Shown here piece by piece: positions 1 to 7,565 of a stretch of 11,823 nt of DNA. The notes under the pieces were generated by a model that was given only the letters and a program-made list of their open reading frames with translations, had not been told where the DNA came from and searched no databases. Position 1 is the stretch's first letter; each line of letters opens with the position of its first letter. This stretch comes from JADGQN01 sp035315185 (GTDB lineage: Bacteria; Desulfobacterota; Syntrophorhabdia; Syntrophorhabdales; WCHB1-27), in assembly GCA_035315185.1 (NCBI GenBank), contig DATFYE010000079.1, forward strand, positions 1-11,823, read 5' to 3'. Made by a program: the position numbers and the translations under genes.

Positions 1-541
1 GGCAAAGGAAAACATCAAAACCTTTATCGATAACGGCGTGAAGAAGATCCTTGTTTCTTCTCCCCATTGCTACCACACCTTCAAGAACGAGTACCCTCAA
101 TTCAAGGTGAACTTCGAGGTGGTCCACAGCTCCCAGTATCTTTCCGAGCTCATGCAGCAGGGCAGACTCACGCCCACCAAGGAGTACGCAAAGAAGATTA
201 CCTACCATGACCCCTGTTACCTGGGACGGCACAACGGCGTCTACGATGAACCCCGCAACGTCTTACGAAAGATACCCGGTGTAACACTCACTGAGCTGCC
301 CGAGGCGCGTGTAGAGAGCCTCTGCTGCGGCATGGGCGGCGGCAGGATCTGGGCGGAAACCGAAAAGCATGAACGATTCTCCAACCTCAGGGTAGAGCAG
401 GCTATCGGCCTCGGGGCCGAAGAGCTGGTTACCTCCTGCCCCTATTGCGTGACCGCTCTTGAGGACTCGAGGTTGGTCTTGAATCATGCTGATGATATAC
501 AGGTGAAGGACATTACGGAGATAGTACAGGAAGTACTATAA
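1..541 (+). CDS. bamD: BamD/HdrD-like CCG-domain Fe-S oxidoreductase, C-terminal part (5' truncated by window)
   Basis: The frame is open from base 2 to the TAA at 539-541, so the gene begins before the window; a GTG at 38 is internal. The visible ~180 residues form the C-terminal half of a heterodisulfide reductase subunit D / GlcF-type protein. They contain SPHCYHTFKNEYPQF near the start, then a complete cysteine-rich CCG motif: DPCYLGR, LCCGMGGG and TSCPYC. In this family the CCG motif binds a noncubane [4Fe-4S] cluster or carries out two-electron thiol/electron transfer. The next gene (HdrA-like) starts 30 bp downstream and an MvhD-like gene follows, which is the bamD-bamE-bamF order of class II benzoyl-CoA reductase clusters. 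The role is therefore inferred to be an electron-transfer subunit. A general HdrD-like protein outside the Bam complex cannot be excluded, because the N-terminal ferredoxin domain is not visible. Confidence 0.82.
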   Translation, partial: AKENIKTFIDNGVKKILVSSPHCYHTFKNEYPQFKVNFEVVHSSQYLSELMQQGRLTPTKEYAKKITYHDPCYLGRHNGVYDEPRNVLRKIPGVTLTELPEARVESLCCGMGGGRIWAETEKHERFSNLRVEQAIGLGAEELVTSCPYCVTALEDSRLVLNHADDIQVKDITEIVQEVL

Positions 542-571
542 GACTGATAAACCTTACGAGGGAATAGAGAA

Positions 572-3500
572 GTGGAAAAACAACTGGCAGAAAAAGAACA
601 AATTGAGCAGCTTCCCGAGAGCCGTACCGGTGACGTAATGGTTGTCGGCGCAGGGATCAGCGGCATTCAGGCAGCACTTGATCTCGCCGAGACAGGACTC
701 AAGGTTTACCTGGTTGAAAAATCGCCTGCGCTTGGCGGCCATATGGCTCAGCTCGACAAGACCTTTCCGACCAACGACTGTTCCATGTGTATCGAATCTC
801 CGAAGTTCATCGAATGCAGCAGACACCCTAATATAGAAATCCTGACCTATACCGAAGTTGAAAGGGTGGAAGGAGAAGCCGGTGAATTCAACGTCACATT
901 GGTTGAGAAGCCCAGATACATCCAGGCGGAGGAGTGCACGGGTTGCGGCACCTGCGTGGAGTACTGTCCGGTCAGGGTCGAGGATGAGTACAATCAAGAT
1001 CTCTCTTTGAATAAAGCCATCCACATATATTTTTCCCAGGCTGTTCCGCTTGTCACCTACATAGACCGTGAAAAATGCTCTTTCCTTAAAGAGGAGAGAT
1101 GCCAGATCTGCGCGGGTGTATGTAAGAACAAGGCTATAGACCTTTACCAGAAGCCGCGCAGAATGGAAATAGAGGTGGGAGCGATAGTTCTGTCTCCCGG
1201 CTTCGAGGTGTTCGACCCCAAGCCTCGGAACGACTATGGTTACGGAATCATGGAAAACGTCGTGACCTCGCTCGATTACGAACGCATACTCTGCGCTACC
1301 GGCCCTTACGAAGGTGAGATTCGACGCACGTCCGACAAGAAGCATCCGCACAAGATAGCGTGGATCCAGTGTGTCGGTTCGAGGCAGGTGATCGAAGGCG
1401 GCAATAGCTATTGCTCGGCGGTATGTTGTGCTTATACACAGAAGCAGGTGATCCTCACAAAGGATCATGACGCGGACGCTGAATGTACGATATTCCATAA
1501 CGACGTACGCGCGTTCGGCAAGGATTTTGAGCGATTCTATCAGAGGGCGGAGAACCTTCCCGGCGTGAGGTTCATAAGAAGTTATGTATCAATTGGCAAA
1601 GAGAACCCGGAAAATAAGAACGTCACCATTCGGTACTCGACGTATGAAGATGGAGTAAAGGAAGAGGAGTTCGATCTCGTCGTCTTATCTGTCGGGTTGA
1701 ACCCTCCTGAGGATGTGAAGAAGATGTCCGATACGTTCGGCGTCGAGCTGACCCCTCAGGGGTTCTGTAAAACCAATCCCGTCAATCCTATCCAGACCAC
1801 GCGGCCTGGAATCTTTATGAGCGGAGCCTTCCAGGGCCCCATAGACATTCCCGAGTCGGTTATGAGCGCCAGCGGCGCCGAAGCTCTGTGCGGTCAGCTG
1901 CTTGCTTACAGGCGAGGAGATCTGGCATTGGCGCGGGAATATCCCGAGGAGCGGGATGTCACCGGAGAGAAGCCACGGGTAGGCGTCTTTGTCTGCCATT
2001 GCGGCGCCAATATCGGAAGGGTGGTGAATGTTCCGTCGGTGGTTGAATACGCTAAAGGTTTGAAGAATGTGGTCCACGCACAGGAGGCACTCTTTGCGTG
2101 TTCGACCGACACAGCCAAGAAAATAGCCACAACGATCCGCGAGAAGGGGCTCAACCGGGTGGTGGTCGCCGCATGCACACCAAGGACGCATGAGCCCCTG
2201 TTCCGCGACACGCTTCGGGAAGGCGGAATCAATCCGTACTTCTTCGACATGGCCAATATCAGAGAGCATTGCTCCTGGGTACATTCGCGGGAACCGGCCC
2301 TTGCGACCGAAAAGGCAAAGGATATTGTCCGGATGACCGTGGCACGCGCTACGCTTTCAAAGCCTCTCAAGGAACTTGAGGTGTCGGTGGACAAGAGGGC
2401 CTTAGTTATCGGAGGAGGGCTCGCCGGCATGACAAGCGCCTTGAGTTTAGCGGGTCAGGGATTCGAGGTCTACCTGTTGGAAAAGGAACCGGACCTTGGA
2501 GGAATGGCTAGAAGAATCCATTATACGCTGGAAGGCCTGGATGTTCAAACGTATCTTCATGATCTTGTGCGCAAGGTCTATCAGCACCCGGCGATTCATG
2601 TGAGCGCTGATGCAACCATCGTTGATGTCTCCGGATACGTGGGAAACTTTACAACCACAGTGAAGGCCGGATCGATGACGAAAGAGATAAAACACGGAAT
2701 AGCAATTATTGCGGTAGGTGCCGAGGAATTCAAGCCGACCGAGTACCTTTGCGGAAAAGACGACAGGGTGATGACCCAGTTGGAACTGGAAGAGAAGATC
2801 GCCAATGGCGACGAAAAGGTGATCAACTCCCAGAGCCTGGTGATGATCCAATGTGTCGGCTGCAGAGACGAAGAGAGAAACTATTGCAGCCGGATATGCT
2901 GCGGCCACGCCATAAAGAACGCATTGAAGCTGAAAGAGAAAAACCCGGGGATGGATATCTATGTTCTTTTCCGCGATATGATGACTTACGGCCTCAAAGA
3001 GGATTATTACCGGGAAGCGGCAAATAAGGGCGTCAGGTTCATCCGCTACGAGCCACAGGATAAACCGCAGGTAGAGGCCGGTAAGGCGGAAGATGGTCGG
3101 CCCGTTCTCAAAATTACTGTAACCGATCCTGTTCTTGGCAAACGGCTCGAACTGGATGCCGATGTGCTGGCCCTGTCAGCCGCCACAATCCCTTCAGCGA
3201 CAATTCAGGAACTATCCAAACTGTTCAAGGCACCCCTTAACCCCGACGGCTTCTTCCAGGAGGCCCACGCAAAATTAAGACCGGTGGACTTTGCATCAAG
3301 CGGGGTCTTCCTCTGCGGCACAGCGCACTATCCCAAGCATATATCGGAAGCCGTCAGCCAGGCCTACGGAGCAGCGGGCCGTGCAGCAACGATTTTGTCC
3401 AAAGATAAACTTGCGACTGACGCGACAATCGCCACTATCATCGAGGATAGCTGTGCGGGCTGTCAGGGCTGTGTGGAGGTATGTCCTTACGGTGCCATTT

Positions 3501-3652
3501 CGTTTGACGCGGCAAAAGGGAAATGTTCGGTTAACCCGATCCTGTGTAAGGGTTGCGGAGGATGTGCTGCGACATGCCCTTCGAGCAGTATACGCTTGGA
3601 CGGTTTCCGCAACGATCAGATATATGCTCAGCTGGATGAGGCGTTTGCCTAG
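572..3652 (+). CDS. bamE: Double-length HdrA-like FAD/iron-sulfur protein (BamE-like electron-bifurcation subunit)
   Basis: This cytoplasmic flavoprotein has 1026 residues. It starts at GTG 572 with a GAGGGA ribosome site at 558-563. It reads as two fused HdrA units. The first has an FAD-binding Rossmann motif GAGISG (residues 26-31) and a ferredoxin motif C122-x2-C125-x2-C128-x3-C132. A HdrA-like cysteine patch FVCHCGANIGRVVNV begins the second half, with a second Rossmann motif GGGLAG (614-619). Two C-terminal [4Fe-4S] motifs follow (C961/C964/C967/C971 and C992/C995/C998/C1002). HdrA proteins are the flavin-based electron-bifurcating subunits of heterodisulfide reductase-type complexes. 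The fused ~1000-residue form placed between HdrD-like and MvhD-like genes is what is called BamE in class II benzoyl-CoA reductase operons. It probably exchanges electrons with MvhD and the formate dehydrogenase encoded next. A non-Bam HdrA2-type bifurcating complex is the main alternative. Confidence 0.85.
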   Translation: MEKQLAEKEQIEQLPESRTGDVMVVGAGISGIQAALDLAETGLKVYLVEKSPALGGHMAQLDKTFPTNDCSMCIESPKFIECSRHPNIEILTYTEVERVEGEAGEFNVTLVEKPRYIQAEECTGCGTCVEYCPVRVEDEYNQDLSLNKAIHIYFSQAVPLVTYIDREKCSFLKEERCQICAGVCKNKAIDLYQKPRRMEIEVGAIVLSPGFEVFDPKPRNDYGYGIMENVVTSLDYERILCATGPYEGEIRRTSDKKHPHKIAWIQCVGSRQVIEGGNSYCSAVCCAYTQKQVILTKDHDADAECTIFHNDVRAFGKDFERFYQRAENLPGVRFIRSYVSIGKENPENKNVTIRYSTYEDGVKEEEFDLVVLSVGLNPPEDVKKMSDTFGVELTPQGFCKTNPVNPIQTTRPGIFMSGAFQGPIDIPESVMSASGAEALCGQLLAYRRGDLALAREYPEERDVTGEKPRVGVFVCHCGANIGRVVNVPSVVEYAKGLKNVVHAQEALFACSTDTAKKIATTIREKGLNRVVVAACTPRTHEPLFRDTLREGGINPYFFDMANIREHCSWVHSREPALATEKAKDIVRMTVARATLSKPLKELEVSVDKRALVIGGGLAGMTSALSLAGQGFEVYLLEKEPDLGGMARRIHYTLEGLDVQTYLHDLVRKVYQHPAIHVSADATIVDVSGYVGNFTTTVKAGSMTKEIKHGIAIIAVGAEEFKPTEYLCGKDDRVMTQLELEEKIANGDEKVINSQSLVMIQCVGCRDEERNYCSRICCGHAIKNALKLKEKNPGMDIYVLFRDMMTYGLKEDYYREAANKGVRFIRYEPQDKPQVEAGKAEDGRPVLKITVTDPVLGKRLELDADVLALSAATIPSATIQELSKLFKAPLNPDGFFQEAHAKLRPVDFASSGVFLCGTAHYPKHISEAVSQAYGAAGRAATILSKDKLATDATIATIIEDSCAGCQGCVEVCPYGAISFDAAKGKCSVNPILCKGCGGCAATCPSSSIRLDGFRNDQIYAQLDEAFA

Positions 3653-3678
3653 GATAGATATCTCGAGAGAGGAAAGCA

Positions 3679-4128
3679 ATGGGTAATGAAGCGACAAACC
3701 AAGCCACGAATCTGGAGAAATTCGAACCCAAGATCATAGCCTTTTTGTGTAATTGGTGCAGCTACGCTGGAGCCGATCTGGCCGGCGTCAGCAGGATGCA
3801 GTATCCACCGAGCACGCGGACGGTGAGAGTGATGTGCACGGGCACCATATCGCCCCACCATATCCTGAAAGCCTTCCAGAAAGGCGCGGACGGCGTAATC
3901 GTTGCCGGCTGCCATATCGGGGATTGCCATTACTTGAAGGGAAATTATATGACCATCAAGCGGGTGGCTATATTGCAGGAACTTTTAAAATTCACCGGCC
4001 TTCAAGAGGAGCGTTTATTTTTGAACTGGGTTTCGGCGGCGGAAGGGGTGAGGTTTGCGGAGATGATTCGTACCTTCACGCAGAAGATAAAGGAGCTAGG
4101 CCCATCGCACTTGAGGACGTCATATTAA
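3679..4128 (+). CDS. bamF: MvhD-like [2Fe-2S] electron transfer protein (BamF-like)
   Basis: This 149-residue protein starts at ATG 3679 with AGAGGA 5 nt upstream, 26 bp after the HdrA-like gene. It is a full-length MvhD/HdrIII family protein: CNWCSYAGADLAG (C24, C27), VMCTG (C53) and GCHIGDCHY (C78, C83). These five cysteines are the family's [2Fe-2S] ligand set. Some Bam-type MvhD homologues are selenoproteins; here all these positions are read as ordinary Cys codons. In methanogens MvhD passes electrons from hydrogenase or formate dehydrogenase to the flavin of HdrA. The same link between the formate dehydrogenase downstream and the HdrA-like protein upstream is inferred here. The family assignment is very secure. 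The name bamF rests on gene order. Confidence 0.88.
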   Translation: MGNEATNQATNLEKFEPKIIAFLCNWCSYAGADLAGVSRMQYPPSTRTVRVMCTGTISPHHILKAFQKGADGVIVAGCHIGDCHYLKGNYMTIKRVAILQELLKFTGLQEERLFLNWVSAAEGVRFAEMIRTFTQKIKELGPSHLRTSY

Positions 4129-4165
4129 CGGGCGGTTGATAATCCAGAACTGAGGGAAGAGAACG

Positions 4166-4975
4166 ATGAAGGAAATGTCGGAGAAAGTTAAAAAGCTACT
4201 CAATGAAGGTAAGATTAAGGGATTTGTCGGGCTCAAACAGCAGCATGGTCAACCAGGGCCTCATCTTTTCACCAAAGAGAATATAGCAGACTTAGAATCT
4301 CTGGTTGTAGGAGATGTTCGGTATGCCTTGAATAAGGTGCTCCTCAAGCTGGCCCATCGATACCCCAAGGATCGGTTCGGAGTGATGGTCAGGGGCTGCG
4401 ATGAGAGAGGATTGAACGAACTCTTCAAGTGGAATCAGCTCAGCCGCGATCGAGTCGTGCCCGTGGGTATTGCCTGCTCTCCAGCATTGGCTGAAGCGTG
4501 CGAGTGCTACAAGCCTTATCCTACGGAGTGGGTTGTAGGGGAGAAGACTGAGGGGATCATCCGGAGCAAGCGACTTGAAAACAATGAAAAATTGAACCAG
4601 GATGAGCGGTTGCAGTACTGGATGGAACAGTTCAACAAGTGCATCAAATGCTACGGGTGCAGGGATGCATGTCCCATGTGTTTCTGCAAGGTATGCAGCA
4701 TCCAGGACAGGAACTTCATCCTCACCGGCAAACTCCCGCCCGAGAATCCGACGTTTCACCTTAGTCGTGCCATCCACATGGTGGGCCGTTGCATCGATTG
4801 CGGTCTCTGCGAAGAGGCGTGCCCTTCGGACATACCCGTTCGGACGCTGTACAAAAAGGTTGGAAAGATCGTCGAGGATTTATTTGATTACAAGACTGGA
4901 GATGAGCCGGAGGAAAAATCCCCTTTGAACCTTCTCGGGGAACCAACTCTGGATATCTCGGATGTTAATAAATAG
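4166..4975 (+). CDS. fdhB: FdhB/FrhB-like iron-sulfur subunit of formate dehydrogenase
   Basis: This 269-residue protein starts at ATG 4166 with GAGGGA 8 nt upstream. The N-terminal ~140 residues resemble the FrhB/FdhB C-terminal domain, with GVMVRGCDERGLNEL and VPVGIACSP similar to the family's 'R-CD-RAL ... GV-C' pattern. This is followed by a cysteine-rich stretch C159, C162, C165, C169, C172, C174 and C177, and a ferredoxin motif C209/C212/C215/C219 followed by PSDIPV. Proteins of this type sit between a formate dehydrogenase alpha subunit and MvhD/HdrA and relay electrons. It could be called a 4Fe-4S dicluster protein if the FrhB resemblance is discounted. The gene lies in the same operon as fdhA but is separated from it by 123 bp of hairpin-rich DNA, and its TAG stop lies inside a 13-bp perfect stem. 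No membrane segment or signal peptide is visible, so it should be soluble. Confidence 0.75.
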   Translation: MKEMSEKVKKLLNEGKIKGFVGLKQQHGQPGPHLFTKENIADLESLVVGDVRYALNKVLLKLAHRYPKDRFGVMVRGCDERGLNELFKWNQLSRDRVVPVGIACSPALAEACECYKPYPTEWVVGEKTEGIIRSKRLENNEKLNQDERLQYWMEQFNKCIKCYGCRDACPMCFCKVCSIQDRNFILTGKLPPENPTFHLSRAIHMVGRCIDCGLCEEACPSDIPVRTLYKKVGKIVEDLFDYKTGDEPEEKSPLNLLGEPTLDISDVNK

Positions 4976-5004
4976 ATTTCCACGGGGAGCTCGTGGAAAT
5001 CTAT
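4972..5004 (+). repeat. Perfect 13-bp inverted repeat (hairpin) overlapping the fdhB stop codon
   Basis: ATAGATTTCCACG at 4972-4984 is exactly complementary to CGTGGAAATCTAT at 4992-5004, with the 7-nt loop GGGAGCT. The fdhB stop codon TAG (4973-4975) is inside the left arm. No T-run follows, so it is not a standard intrinsic terminator. A processing, mRNA-stabilising or attenuating hairpin that sets the fdhB/fdhA ratio is plausible, as is an inserted palindromic element. Confidence 0.8.
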
Positions 5005-5034
5005 CTGGCGAGCACGGCGAGCGAGAAGGGAAGG

Positions 5035-5074
5035 CTCCGACGGCTTTGCCGGTGGAGGGGGCGACGCGAGCCCC
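5035..5074 (+). repeat. Two GC-rich hairpins upstream of fdhA (REP-like intergenic element)
   Basis: First hairpin: CTCC (5035-5038) pairs with GGAG (5054-5057), enclosing CGGC-TTT-GCCG (5041-5051). Second hairpin: GGGGC (5058-5062) pairs with GCCCC (5070-5074) around the loop GACGCGA. With the 13-bp hairpin at 4972-5004 they fill most of the 123-bp fdhB-fdhA gap. The GC-rich, palindrome-dense composition differs from the neighbouring genes and resembles dispersed repetitive palindromic elements. That resemblance is an inference, because no second copy is present in this window. Confidence 0.5.
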
Positions 5075-5098
5075 AAAAATAGAAAGTAAGGGGTAAAG

Positions 5099-7129
5099 AT
5101 GGACTACAAATCGGTTCTGACGACCTGCGGGTATTGTGGCTGTGGCTGCGGATTATACCTTGAGGTTTTGGATGGGCAGGTGATTGGAGCCATGCCGTGC
5201 AAGACCGACCCGGTAAGCAAAGGCGCGCTCTGTGTGAAAGGGTGGAATATCAACGAATTCATCCATAGTGGCGATCGCCTTTCCAAACCACTTCTGAAAG
5301 ATAAAGGTCAGTTCAAAGAGGTGACGTGGGACAAGGCAATGCAGGTCACCGCGGATACCCTTAAAAAGATAAAAGATGAGTATGGGTCGGACAGCATCGC
5401 CTTCTTGTGTTCGGCTAAGTGTACCAACGAGGAGAACTACCTCTTTCAGAAAATGGCACGGGCAGTCTTCGGCACCAACAATGTCGATCACTGCGCACGT
5501 CTCTGACACTCTTCGACGGTGGCCGGTCTGGCCGCCGCATTCGGAAGTGGCGCAATGACCAATACCATCGATGAAATCGAAAAAGCGAAATGCATTTTTG
5601 TGATTGGATCCAACACAACAGAGGCCCATCCCCTCATAGGCGCACGGATTCTCAAGGCCAAAGAGAAGGGGGCGAAGCTGATTGTTGCGGATCCCATGAA
5701 GATTCACCTTTCATCTTTCGCTAATATCTTCGTTCGTCAGAATCTGGGAACAGATGTGGCTCTCATCAATGGAATCATGAACGTCATCCTGAAAGAAGGG
5801 TGGCACAATTCCGCATTTATCAAGGAACGGACAGAGGGCTTCGAGGACCTTCAGAAAGCAGTTGAAGGTTACACACCGGATAAGGTCGAAGAGATTACCG
5901 GTATCAGTAAAGAGGATATTAAGCGGATTGCCGAAACTTATGCCCGTTCCGAATCTTCGATGATCTTTTATGCGATGGGGATTACCCAGCATACAACAGG
6001 CGTGGACAATGTTAAATCCCTGGCCAACCTTGCCATGCTCTGCGGGCAGATCGGCCGAGAGAGCACCGGCGTAAATCCGCTTCGGGGGCAAAACAACGTT
6101 CAGGGGGCTTGCGATGTGGGGGGCCTTCCCAACGTGTACACCGGCTATCAACCGGTTACCGACGAGAAGAACGCAGAGAAATTCGGGAAAGCATGGAATG
6201 CCAAACTCTCGACTCAGATCGGCCTGACCCTAACCGAGATGATGAAAGCGGCTATCGACGGAAAAATCAAAGCCATGTTCATTCTCGGTGAAAATCCGAT
6301 GGTAAGCGACCCTGACGTCCAGCATGTAAAGGAAGCCTTGCAGTCTCTGGATTTCCTGGTCGTCCAGGATATCTTTATGACAGAGAGTTCCCGGTTAGCG
6401 CATGTAGTGCTTCCCGGCGTGAGCTTTGCCGAGAAAGACGGTACATTCACTAATACCGAGCGAAAGGTCAAACGTGTCAGAAAAGCAATCGAACCATTAG
6501 GCGATTCCCGGCAGGATTGGCAGATTATTTGTGACCTGTCGACGCGGATGGGCTACAAAATAAGTTATGCGGATCCTTCTCAGATAATGGAGGAGATTAC
6601 GCAGGTGACTCCGAGCTACGCCGGCATACACTATGACCGGATTGAAAAAGATGGTCTGCACTGGCCGTGCCTGAATCGGGCGGATCCGGGGACACCTTAC
6701 TTGCACGCGAAGCAATTTACCCGAGGCAAGGGGTTGTTTCATGCGGTAACGTACTTGCCCCCTGCGGAACTGCCGGATGAGGAATATCCTTATATGCTGA
6801 CTACCGGGAGATCCTATGTCCATTATCACACCGGTACCATGAGCCGTCGGTCCCCTTCGCTTCATCACGAGATGGAGGAAGGATACGTGGAAATTAATCC
6901 TCAGGAGGCAAAAAGATTGAAGATCTCTCAGGGTGAGCGGATCAAGATTCGCTCGAGAAGAGGAGAGATCGAAATCAAGGCGGATCTCAGCGAGCGGGTC
7001 GAGAGAACCACAGTGTACATACCTTTTCATTTTGCAGAAAGCGCTGCGAATGTATTGACCAACCCGGCTCTGGACCCCGTCGCCAAGATCCCGGAATACA
7101 AAGTATGTGCGGTCAGAATTGGGAAGTGA
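5099..7129 (+). CDS. fdhA: Selenocysteine-containing formate dehydrogenase catalytic (alpha) subunit
   Basis: One 676-residue protein is read through an in-frame UGA at 5504-5506 (codon 136 = Sec). It starts at ATG 5099 with AAGGGG 5 nt upstream. This is the Mo/W-bis-MGD enzyme that interconverts formate and CO2. The N-terminal [4Fe-4S] ligands are C10, C13, C17 and C45, followed by the conserved VKG lysine (K47). The active site reads NNVDHCARL-Sec-HSSTVAGL, matching the E. coli FdhF pattern CARV-Sec-HGPSVAGL, with the active-site His next to Sec. Further family motifs are PLRGQNNVQGACDVGGLPN and, near the C-terminus, LTTGRSYVHYHTGTMSRR in the molybdopterin-binding domain. There is no Tat signal, so it should be cytoplasmic, with FdhB, MvhD and HdrA-like proteins as partners. 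Reading it as two genes (5099-5506 and 5519-7129) would be wrong: both parts share one frame and a SECIS hairpin follows the UGA. Confidence 0.93.
5504..5537 (+). promoter_or_regulatory. Selenocysteine UGA codon with bacterial SECIS hairpin
   Basis: The UGA (5504-5506) is followed by an 8-bp stem: 5517-5524 (CGGTGGCC) pairs with 5530-5537 (GGCCGCCG), with one T-G wobble and the 5-nt loop GGTCT (5525-5529). The GGUCU loop sequence and its distance from the UGA (18 nt) are the same as in E. coli fdhF as recalled, and the U at +14 after the UGA (U17 of the E. coli element) is also present. SelB binding at this loop would direct Sec insertion. Confidence 0.92.
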
Positions 7130-7324
7130 GCGTAACTTTCAAGAGATTGTTCGTCCAATCGCAGGAAACAGGAAAAGCAGGGTTGCAGCTTACTTTTTAA
7201 CGGAAGGGCTCTCCTTTCCACAGTCTTCTGCCTCAGAGGACTAGGCAGCGGTTTCTATCTCCACATGGTCCCCTCAAACCCACTGTACTATTTGTGCATT
7301 TTGTTACGTCTTTGCCCCTCGCCC
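7130..7324. other. Intergenic region after fdhA, no gene recognised
   Basis: No convincing coding sequence is visible. A short imperfect stem (AAGC 7175-7178 / GCTT 7188-7191) followed by ACTTTTTAA could be a weak terminator of the fdh operon. A 6-bp stem CTGCCT/AGGCAG (7228-7233 / 7243-7248) lacks a T-run. Both are too weak to call as terminators. Confidence 0.4.
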
Positions 7325-7353
7325 TTGACAAAGATTCTATTGTTTCATATGTT
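7325..7353 (+). promoter_or_regulatory. Predicted sigma70-type promoter upstream of the fdhD fragment
   Basis: A perfect -35 TTGACA (7325-7330) lies 17 nt from a -10 TATGTT (7348-7353) in an AT-rich spacer. Transcription would begin near 7360 and run into the fdhD-like, 60-residue and MobB-like genes, leaving a leader of about 200 nt. A small inverted repeat lies just at the expected start site. Confidence 0.6.
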
Positions 7354-7362
7354 AAACAAGTG

Positions 7363-7378
7363 TGTTCTATATCGAACA
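7363..7378. promoter_or_regulatory. Inverted repeat TGTTC-N6-GAACA, possible operator
   Basis: TGTTC (7363-7367) and GAACA (7374-7378) form a near-palindrome centred about 17 bp downstream of the predicted -10 element, where a repressor could block initiation. An 8-bp palindrome CAAATTTG overlaps at 7377-7384. No regulator is encoded nearby, so the factor is unknown. Confidence 0.35.
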
Positions 7379-7393
7379 AATTTGAACTTCACT

Positions 7394-7504
7394 ATGAGTC
7401 CCGGATTCAAAGGAGTGCCGGCTTTTGACAACTGTTCGTCCATCCCAGAGTTAACAGAGTTACTAAAAGGGATTTCCGAAGAGATTAGTTGTCGTTTACA
7501 ATAA
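7394..7504 (+). CDS. Possible 36-residue leader peptide or gene remnant
   Basis: An ATG at 7394 opens 36 codons (MSPGFKGVPAFDN... to SEEISCRLQ) in the leader downstream of the predicted promoter. The peptide has a plausible helical, charged C-terminal half (ELTELLKGISEE). There is no clear ribosome-binding site and no family is recognised. It may be chance. Confidence 0.15.
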   Translation: MSPGFKGVPAFDNCSSIPELTELLKGISEEISCRLQ

Positions 7505-7565
7505 TAAGTGTGCAAAAAACCTTTGTGACATGCAATAGACGACTGGTGTCTCAAACACGAAAGGC

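Noticed and set aside
554..1498. 314-residue minus-strand open frame
   Set aside because: It lies fully opposite the HdrA-like gene, has no recognisable motif, and is a typical shadow frame of a GC-moderate gene.
3753..4139. 128-residue plus-strand frame overlapping the MvhD-like gene
   Set aside because: It is in another frame of a gene with a complete, conserved cysteine set; there is no independent support.
5519..7129. Independent 536-residue molybdopterin oxidoreductase starting at GTG 5519
   Set aside because: It is the continuation of the formate dehydrogenase frame after a Sec UGA; the GTG encodes Val in the conserved STVAGL motif and lies in the SECIS stem.
7130..7565. Molybdenum-cofactor or other riboswitch in the leader before the fdhD fragment
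   Set aside because: The context would suit one, but I could not fit the conserved cores I know; only small isolated stems are visible. A covariance-model search of this stretch would decide.
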